Assembly (NCBI GenBank): GCA_018222915.1
Contig: JAAEZI010000004.1
Location: forward strand, 73,722-134,390
DNA length: 60,669 nt
Origin: Algicola sp.
GTDB lineage: Bacteria > Bacteroidota > Bacteroidia > Flavobacteriales > Flavobacteriaceae
Direction: 5' to 3'
Under the pieces are notes generated by a model. The model did not search any database, was not told the origin of the DNA, and saw only the letters and a list, made by a program, of their open reading frames with translations. Made by a program: the position numbers and the translations under genes. Every line of letters starts with the position of its first letter. The stretch's first letter is position 1. Shown here in pieces: positions 54,842-60,669 of this stretch.

Positions 54842-54878
54842 AAAACACCGTTTTGATCTGTTCGAAACGGTGTTTTTT
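54842..54878 (+). terminator. Terminator after the metalloprotease gene
   Basis: A 12-bp perfect stem (54842-54853 with 54865-54876), 11-base loop, and six T in the 3' end. Confidence 0.88.
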
Positions 54879-54926
54879 ATTTCTAATGGTATTAGTTTAT
54901 ATTTATGAAACTATTAGAAACATTAT

Positions 54927-55649
54927 ATGGGAATATTCAATACAAAACGCTTAGGATTTTTAAATAATAAGCGTATTTCAGGCTATATTCTTTATGGTAT
55001 TGGCGAAATCATTTTGGTAGTCATTGGGATTCTGATTGCGGTAAGTATTAATAATTACAATCAGCGCAAGTCCTCAGAGCAATTGTTGACGAGTTATTTG
55101 CAAGTTTACAAGCAAGATCTAGTACAAGATACTATAGTCGTTACTTCGGTATTGGACTATTTAAAAAAACGTAAAGAAGTTTTTAAAGTGTTCTTAAGTG
55201 ATACCGTTTCGGCAGGAACCTATAAAAATAATCCACAAGGTTACGGACTTATACTGTCTTATAATCCATTTAAATTACAGCAGAAAGGCATTAACTTATT
55301 ACAGCGTTATGTAAATGATGCCGATAAGGAACAAGACACCTTAATATCTAAGATTTTAACGACGCATAATGCCTTTGAAAATTTATTGGAGGGTTCAAAT
55401 GAACGCATCGGGAAGGATATTGATGAAAATATGTTGTATTTAAAAAACAACGAACCATGGATTGGAGACTTATTATTAGGACGTTTGGATAATCCTCAGA
55501 TGATGACCTATTTGTTAAGTCCAGAATATCGGGCGCGTTTGGCTATTCATTCCACCTTAGTCTATGGTAATTTAGAACCACAGCTGAATGCCTTTATGAA
55601 TGAAAACCGTAATACTTTAGCAATGCTAGAGGAACGATTAAGAAAATAG
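54927..55649 (+). CDS. DUF6090 membrane protein
   Basis: A 240-residue protein with one membrane helix (about residues 20-43, GYILYGIGEIILVVIGILIA) followed by VSINNYNQRKSSEQ. This N-terminal region is the DUF6090 signature found in many copies in Flavobacteriaceae. The rest is helical and periplasmic or cytoplasmic in an unresolved way. The function is unknown. It is a lone gene between the protease terminator and the convergent LytTR gene. Confidence 0.88.
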   Translation: MGIFNTKRLGFLNNKRISGYILYGIGEIILVVIGILIAVSINNYNQRKSSEQLLTSYLQVYKQDLVQDTIVVTSVLDYLKKRKEVFKVFLSDTVSAGTYKNNPQGYGLILSYNPFKLQQKGINLLQRYVNDADKEQDTLISKILTTHNAFENLLEGSNERIGKDIDENMLYLKNNEPWIGDLLLGRLDNPQMMTYLLSPEYRARLAIHSTLVYGNLEPQLNAFMNENRNTLAMLEERLRK

Positions 55650-55690
55650 AGATTTGCTTGATAAGATAGCCTTATAAGCTCAATTCAAAA

Positions 55691-56695
55691 TTAGAAATGA
55701 ATCTTATCCAACTCATTGAGGTAGGTTTCTCCAACTGGTATTTTATGATCTTTAATCATTACCCAATTTCGGCCTTTACTGGACACCTGATCGATCCTCA
55801 CAATATACGAGCGATGCAACCGCAGGAACTCCAAAGCATCAGGGACTGTGCCTAAAAAATCACCAATTTTACAGCGGATAGTGTAGGTTTTCTTCTTAGT
55901 AACAATGTCCAAATAATTCCCTTGTGAATTGACAAATAGGATGTCCATGGTGGTAATTTTAAAATCCTCGCCATTCGATCGAAAGGTATAAAATTGCTCC
56001 TTGCGTTTTAAGCGTTTGATAGCCAGTCTAATGAGCTCTCGAAACACGTCTTCGTTATAACTTAGCACACGTATTTTAAAGAACAGATACACCAAGCTGG
56101 CAATTACAACGAAACACAAACTATAAAACCACCAACTTCTCCAGAAAGGCGTTAGGATTTTAAATCGTTTCGTTACTAATAAGTTATTGGGATGATTAAG
56201 GACTTGAGCCCGAGCTTCAAAAGTGTATGTTCCAGGAGAAAGCGAGGGAAAACTTATAAGACGGTTGCTACTCGTGTTCCAATTCGAGTCTATTTCTTTT
56301 AAGCGGTATTTGTAATTGATGTTATTGGAATTTTTGTGCGTAATGGCCTGTAGCTTAAAGTCAATATTATTTTTATGATAGGACAATTTTAAATCTTCAC
56401 CTATGGTCTTTTGGTTATTCACAATCATTTCTTTGAGAGTGAGGGATAGGATGTTGGCAGTTTCTTTTTCCTGTATAACGGCTTTTTTAAAATAGCAAAG
56501 TCCTTTTTTTGTGGCCACCCAAACCGTGTCGTTAATAATTTCAACATCATTGATGTCATTACTTATTAAGCCATCTGATTTTGTGATGGTATGAATAGCG
56601 TAGGTGCCTCCTGAGTTAAAATTTATTCTGTTAAGTCCGGTATTGGTGCAAGCCCAAATTGTGGAATCATTTTCAATTGGGAAATGGTGTATCAC
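55691..56695 (-). pseudogene. 5'-truncated sensor/regulator with LytTR domain
   Basis: Only the C-terminal part of a protein normally about 900-1000 residues is present. From the N-terminus: the last one or two blades of a two-component-regulator propeller (DSTIWACTNTGLNRINF, NDTVWVATKKGLCYFKK), a Y_Y_Y-like beta domain (YKYRLKEIDSNWNTSSNRL), one membrane helix (WFYSLCFVVIASLVYLFF) and a LytTR DNA-binding domain (ILFVNSQGNYLDIVTKKKTY, FLRLHRSYIVRIDQV). A TGA stop lies two codons before the GTG at 56695, and no signal peptide or further blades exist upstream. It cannot sense in the usual manner, though the LytTR part could still be made. Confidence 0.72.
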
Positions 56696-56971
56696 AATTC
56701 ACTTGTACATAATGACTTTAGATATCATTCGCATACACGAACTGATATCAGTCATTATGTCAAATACCGCATGAATGCGCTATTCCGTTAATTGTTGGAG
56801 TTTGTTCTATAATGTACTTGCGTTATGTAACTTGAGCTTTGGTAAAAAGCGAAAGTTGTTGCTGCTTTTCTTGAAAAAATTTATTCTAAAAGTTTCTTCT
56901 GCAATGTTAATGAAACACTTTTTATGCGACGAGGTAGGAGGGAAGCATAATGTGTGTGGAATGGAGAAGAA
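56696..56971. other. Non-coding stretch between the broken LytTR gene and the ABC operon
   Basis: These 276 bases contain no gene I can support. They hold the inverted repeat at 56707-56760 and then an unstructured part. A plus-strand frame of 71 codons (56775-56990) has no signal or motif and is treated as chance. The ABC permease gene ends at 56972 with no clear terminator hairpin. Confidence 0.5.
56707..56760. repeat. Imperfect inverted repeat in a non-coding scar
   Basis: ACATAATGAC (56707-56716) and GATATCA (56721-56727) face TGATATCA (56743-56750) and GTCATTATGT (56751-56760). The loop is 15 bases and each arm carries a GATATC palindrome. It lies directly next to the broken end of the LytTR gene, so it may mark a recombination or insertion remnant. 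Confidence 0.6.
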
Positions 56972-58093
56972 TTACGTGGTTTTTTTATAACTCCAAACTG
57001 CTAATCCATTCATTATAAAAGCAAAGAGAAAGGTTTTTATGATTTGAGGAAGAACATCGATAAAGCTAGAACCTTTAAGCATAACCATACGCATGACTTC
57101 AACAAAGTATTTTATTGGATTAAATTCTGTGAGAATTTGAGCCCATTCTGGCATACTTTCAATAGGCGTGAACAAGCCACTCATTAAAATAAAAATAACG
57201 GTAAAAAACCAAGCAATAAACATGGCTTGCTGTTGTGTGTCTGTAAAATTTGAAATAAATAAACCTATTCCTAAAATGACCAAAATATAAATGGATGTAT
57301 AGAAATACATAAGTACTAAACTACCAATCATTGGAACATCAAAAATTAGTTTGGCAATAATTAATCCTATAGTTAATAAGCCAATCCCAATCACCCAAAA
57401 GGGAAATAGCTTCCCAATAATAAACTGACTTTTTTTAATTGGTGTAACGTTAATTTGCTCTAAAGTGCCTATTTCTTTTTCCCTTACGATGTTCATTCCT
57501 GATAAGAATAAGGTAATCATAGTTACCAGCAAAACCAGTATTCCTGGAACCATAAAAGTTTTATAATTTAAGGTTTCATTATACCAGAATAGCGGAATAG
57601 TTTCAATAGTAATTGGTTGTATTTGTTTGTCTGAAACCTGTAATAAATCGACTTTTAAATTTTGATTAAAATTCTGTACAATTTGTGTCACATAAACATT
57701 TTCTACTCCAGCTGCTGCGCCATCAATAGCATTGATTGTTATACCTAAGCTGTTATATTTTTCTTTTTGTAAATCACGTTCAAAGTATTGCGGAATTTCC
57801 AAAACTACATCTACTTCGCCGTTTAACATGGATGAACTTGCTAATCCTTCAGATGGAAAATCTGTTAATACATCAAAATATGTAGATGCATTAAATTTTT
57901 CTACTAACGCTCGCGATGTTGATGTATGGTCGTTATCTATATAGCCAAATTTGATGTTTTTAACTTCAAAAGTTGCAGCATTAGATAATATTACTAGTTG
58001 CAATAATGGCAAAACAAAAATGATAGGAAGCATTCCTTTATTTCTAAAGATTTGCTTGAACTCTTTTTGTATGATGTAAAGAATTATTTTCAT
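56972..58093 (-). CDS. ABC-2 type permease, second copy
   Basis: A 373-residue ABC-2 permease (YhhJ/YbhR type). One membrane helix near the N-terminus (MLPIIFVLPLLQLVILSNA) is followed by a large extracytoplasmic loop (residues about 45-175), then five helices, including MVPGILVLLVTMITLFLSGM and the core line REKEIGTLEQINVTPIKKSQ. Permeases of this plan export drugs, lipids or other hydrophobic molecules together with a HlyD-type adaptor. It overlaps the upstream permease gene at 58093 and is the last gene of the operon. Confidence 0.9.
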   Translation of the reverse strand: MKIILYIIQKEFKQIFRNKGMLPIIFVLPLLQLVILSNAATFEVKNIKFGYIDNDHTSTSRALVEKFNASTYFDVLTDFPSEGLASSSMLNGEVDVVLEIPQYFERDLQKEKYNSLGITINAIDGAAAGVENVYVTQIVQNFNQNLKVDLLQVSDKQIQPITIETIPLFWYNETLNYKTFMVPGILVLLVTMITLFLSGMNIVREKEIGTLEQINVTPIKKSQFIIGKLFPFWVIGIGLLTIGLIIAKLIFDVPMIGSLVLMYFYTSIYILVILGIGLFISNFTDTQQQAMFIAWFFTVIFILMSGLFTPIESMPEWAQILTEFNPIKYFVEVMRMVMLKGSSFIDVLPQIIKTFLFAFIMNGLAVWSYKKTT

Positions 58094-59199
58094 TATTCTA
58101 ATCTGATTTTATATTTCTTTACACTCAATGCAATAAAAAACACAGTCATTCCTAAAAGAATCAAGGTTTCTTTCCATACAAATTGCAATCCAACACCTTT
58201 GAGCATGATGCCTTTAATGATTATGATGAACCATTTGGCAGGAATAATATTACTAATCATTTGTAGAGGTAAAGGCATACTTGAAATAGGAAAAATAAAA
58301 CCTGATAATAATATTACAGGAAGCATTAATCCCATTAAAGAAATCATCATGGCAGTTTGTTGTGTTGCTGAAATTGTTGATATTAAAATCCCTAAAGCTA
58401 AAGCTGAAATGATAAATAGAATGCTCTCTAGAGCCAGTAACAACAAGCTGCCTTGAACAGGCATTTTGAAAATGAAAATACTCAACATTACAATGACTAC
58501 TGCATTGATTATCGATAGAAAAATATAAGGAAACACTTTTCCAACAATCACCTGAAATGGCTTTAATGGAGAAACTAAGAGGATTTCCATTGTGCCTAAT
58601 TCTTTTTCTCTTGTAATTGAAATAGAAGTCATCATTGCAGAAACTAACATTAAAATAATGGTCATTACTCCAGGCACAAACATGTACACGCTTTTTAATT
58701 CTGGATTGTAAACCATTCGTGTTTCTGGAACTATTTGATAAGTAATAGTGATGTCTTTGTTTAATTCTTTTTGGTACTGTAATAGTATAGCATTGATGTA
58801 ATTACTTATTGTATTGGCTGTGTTTGGGTCTGTTGCATCTGTAATAATTTGAACCGATGCTTTGTGTTCTTTAATTAGGTTTTTACTGAAATCTTTTTCA
58901 AAGTTTAAAACCGCTTTCACATGACCTTTTTGAAAAACGGAAGCAATATCTGCTTCACGAGTTACTATTTGTTTGATACTGAAATATTTTGATGCAGAAA
59001 TTTTATTAATGATTTCTTTTGTAGTTGCATCTTTTGAATGGTCTAAAATAGCAATATCAACATTATTGATTTCATTGGTAATAGCGAAACCAAACAATAA
59101 AATTTGGGCAATTGGCATACCGAAGAGAATAAACAATGAGCGTCTATCTCTAAAAATATGGTAGAATTCTTTTTTTATAAAGCCTATAAAACGTTTCAT
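58093..59199 (-). CDS. ABC-2 type permease, first copy
   Basis: A 368-residue permease with the same plan as the next gene: N-terminal helix (SLFILFGMPIAQILLFGFAI), a large loop with TDATDPNTANTISNYINAIL, and the core REKELGTMEILLVSPLKPFQ, then helices ending VFFIALSVKKYKIR. The two permeases are diverged paralogues and could form a heterodimer. The gene overlaps the ATPase at 59196 by four bases and the next permease by one, so the whole set is coupled. Confidence 0.9.
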   Translation of the reverse strand: MKRFIGFIKKEFYHIFRDRRSLFILFGMPIAQILLFGFAITNEINNVDIAILDHSKDATTKEIINKISASKYFSIKQIVTREADIASVFQKGHVKAVLNFEKDFSKNLIKEHKASVQIITDATDPNTANTISNYINAILLQYQKELNKDITITYQIVPETRMVYNPELKSVYMFVPGVMTIILMLVSAMMTSISITREKELGTMEILLVSPLKPFQVIVGKVFPYIFLSIINAVVIVMLSIFIFKMPVQGSLLLLALESILFIISALALGILISTISATQQTAMMISLMGLMLPVILLSGFIFPISSMPLPLQMISNIIPAKWFIIIIKGIMLKGVGLQFVWKETLILLGMTVFFIALSVKKYKIRLE

Positions 59200-59924
59200 C
59201 CTCTTGCTAGTTTTAAGAACACATCATTCATATTTGCAGCTTTGAACTTCTCTTTTAGTTTTTTTGGTGTATCTAAAGCTTCTATTTTTCCATTTACCAT
59301 AATAGATACGCGATCACAATATTCAGCTTCATCCATATAATGTGTGGTCACGAAAACGGTTGTTCCTTGGTTAGCTGCTTTGTAAATCATTTCCCAAAAC
59401 TGTCGTCTGGTAATTGGGTCAACGCCTCCTGTTGGCTCATCTAAAAACACAATTTTAGGATCATGTATTAAAGACACTGAAAAGGATAATTTTTGCTTCC
59501 AACCTAAAGGCAAAGATCCAACCAATGTATTGGCTACTTTCTCTAATCCTAATTCTTGAATCAATATTTCTGATTTTTCTTTGATACGTTTTATTGACAA
59601 GCCATAAATACCTCCAAAAAACGTAATATTTTCTTTTACTGTTAAATCGTCGTACAAAGCAAATTTCTGACTCATATAGCCAATGTTCTTCTTGATATCC
59701 TCAGCATTTGTAAACACATTAAATCCTGCAACATTGGCTTTTCCTGACGTAGGATTAGAAATACCAATTAGCATTTTCATGGCTGTCGTTTTTCCTGCAC
59801 CATTGGCTCCTAAAAATCCAAATATTTCACCTTTTTCAATGTCGAATGTAATGGCGTTTACAGCTGTGAAATCACCAAACATTTTGGTTAATCCTTCTAC
59901 TTGTATGACTTTGTTATGATTCAT
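59196..59924 (-). CDS. ABC exporter ATPase
   Basis: A 242-residue nucleotide-binding subunit. Walker A is GANGAGKTT at residues 39-47, Walker B is IVFLDEPTGGVD, and the switch His is in VTTHYMDEAEYCDR. The signature line reads SLPLGWKQKLSFSVSLIHDP where LSGGQ is expected, a substitution that I recall from the second ATPase half of YbhF-type exporters. It lies between the other ATPase (59924) and the first permease, four bases overlapping, so the two ATPases and two permeases make one exporter. Confidence 0.93.
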   Translation of the reverse strand: MNHNKVIQVEGLTKMFGDFTAVNAITFDIEKGEIFGFLGANGAGKTTAMKMLIGISNPTSGKANVAGFNVFTNAEDIKKNIGYMSQKFALYDDLTVKENITFFGGIYGLSIKRIKEKSEILIQELGLEKVANTLVGSLPLGWKQKLSFSVSLIHDPKIVFLDEPTGGVDPITRRQFWEMIYKAANQGTTVFVTTHYMDEAEYCDRVSIMVNGKIEALDTPKKLKEKFKAANMNDVFLKLARG

Positions 59925-60669
59925 TATTTTGCTAATTCCATAAAGGTATCTTCAATTGTAGCTATTGTTTTTTCAATTTCAATATCAGTTAAGTTTTTTG
60001 TTTCTAAATACATCTTTAATTCTTTCTGATTAAAATCTGCTCTCTTATCTGTATAATGAACGAACTCACCAAATGGATATACACTATGGTTATATTCATA
60101 ATCATTTAAACTATTAATTAGCTGATACATATTATTTGCACGTACGTTATAAATTGGCTTGGAATAGTGTTTTACAATCGCTTTAGGTGTATCAATTTCT
60201 AGAATTTTGCCAGCTTGAATAAGTGCAATTCTATCACACAAAGCCGCTTCGTCCATATAAGGCGTTGAAACTAGTATGGTAATTCCTTTTTGTTGCAAAC
60301 GTTTCAACATGTCCCAAAATTCTTTTCGGGAAACTGGGTCAACTCCAGTTGTAGGTTCATCTAAAAACAACACTTTTGGCTTATGAATTAACGCACAACA
60401 CAATGCTAATTTTTGCTTCATTCCTCCAGATAATTTACCTGCCCGACGATCTTTAAAGGGTTCAATCTGTACGTAAATGTCTTTTATTAAATCGTAGTTT
60501 TCTTCGATTGTTGTTCCGAAAATAGTTGCGAAAAAGTTTAAGTTTTCTTTAACAGTTAAGTCTTGATACAATGAAAATTTCCCTGGCATGTAACCAACAC
60601 TATTTCTAATCATTTTATAGTCTGAAATTACATCAAAACCTGCAACCGTTGCAGTCCCTTCATTTGCAA
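59924..60669 (-). CDS. ABC exporter ATPase, 5' part outside the window
   Basis: The frame is open to base 60669, so the N-terminus with Walker A lies beyond the edge; about 248 residues are visible. GTATVAGFDVISDYKMIRNS, the canonical signature LSGGMKQKLALCCALIHKP, Walker B VLFLDEPTTGVD and the switch region VSTPYMDEAALCDRIALI are present. The switch has TPYMD where most ATPases have the His; the second ATPase has THYMD, so the two subunits look complementary. It overlaps the next gene by one base. A HlyD adaptor, outer-membrane factor or TetR regulator would be expected beyond the edge. Confidence 0.9.
   Translation of the reverse strand, partial: ANEGTATVAGFDVISDYKMIRNSVGYMPGKFSLYQDLTVKENLNFFATIFGTTIEENYDLIKDIYVQIEPFKDRRAGKLSGGMKQKLALCCALIHKPKVLFLDEPTTGVDPVSRKEFWDMLKRLQQKGITILVSTPYMDEAALCDRIALIQAGKILEIDTPKAIVKHYSKPIYNVRANNMYQLINSLNDYEYNHSVYPFGEFVHYTDKRADFNQKELKMYLETKNLTDIEIEKTIATIEDTFMELAK

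Noticed and set aside
56707..56760. Complete insertion sequence at the inverted repeat
   Set aside because: No transposase frame lies within or next to the arms and the loop is only 15 bases.
56775..56990. Plus-strand frame of 71 codons in the scar region
   Set aside because: No family motif or signal is visible and its end runs into the permease gene.

Overview
The window looks like the chromosome of a marine-type member of the Flavobacteriaceae (Bacteroidota). The evidence is: AT-rich DNA; gene starts without Shine-Dalgarno sequences; recurrent TAnnTTTG -7 boxes; two proteins ending in type IX secretion (T9SS) sorting domains; the T9SS regulator PorX; the fused lpxC/fabZ gene; and DUF6090 and DUF2461 proteins. 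The genus is not determinable from the sequence alone. Most of the window is core chromosome. Accessory material is concentrated at about 3.0-5.4 kb and at 56.7-57.0 kb. No rRNA, tRNA, CRISPR array, intact insertion sequence or prophage was seen. || Layout. 1-1.3 kb: 3' end of a repetitive T9SS surface protein. 1.4-9 kb: a minus-strand run (DUF4258-like protein, alanine dehydrogenase, tsaE, porX). It is interrupted at 3.0-5.4 kb by three related four-helix membrane proteins, a small HTH regulator and a 47-residue secreted peptide; a divergent HD phosphohydrolase follows. 9-15 kb: lipid A genes (lpxD, lpxC/fabZ, lpxA), efp, a second lpxD-like gene, an NTF2-like protein and sucD. 15-20.4 kb: a small secreted protein, fabG and a four-gene envelope cluster (secreted protein, VWA membrane protein, SPFH protein, SH3 protein). 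20.5-27.7 kb: a complete histidine operon hisGDC(NB)HAF(IE), preceded by a His-rich leader peptide and an attenuator visible base by base. 27.8-34.7 kb: a TruA paralogue, tsaD with a membrane protein, and tamB. 34.8-38.2 kb: pfkA, gapA, a BadF-type sugar kinase and mgsA. 38.1-40.8 kb: a solute:sodium symporter and two small genes, minus strand. 41-44.7 kb: corA, a dps-like gene, mscS, an acidic lipoprotein and a secreted protein, probably an ion and stress group. 44.7-48.5 kb: DUF2461, a Gre-factor-like pair, a thioesterase, a second MscS-type channel and DUF3817. 48.5-55.6 kb: a T9SS vanadium-haloperoxidase-type enzyme, an OmpA-type lipoprotein, a hibernation factor, a large zinc protease and a DUF6090 protein. 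55.7-60.7 kb: a 5'-truncated LytTR sensor/regulator, a scar-like non-coding stretch and a tandem-ATPase ABC-2 export operon running off the window. || How genes work together. PorX controls T9SS genes in characterised species, and two predicted T9SS substrates (1-1326 and the haloperoxidase) lie in the same window. TsaE and TsaD are both here and act together in tRNA t6A synthesis. The lipid A block, TamB and the OmpA-type protein serve the outer membrane. pfkA, gapA and mgsA meet at triose phosphate. The his operon is a self-contained pathway whose leader RNA predicts control by His-tRNA supply. The least explained unit is the 3.0-5.4 kb island, which is the best candidate for an undescribed system.
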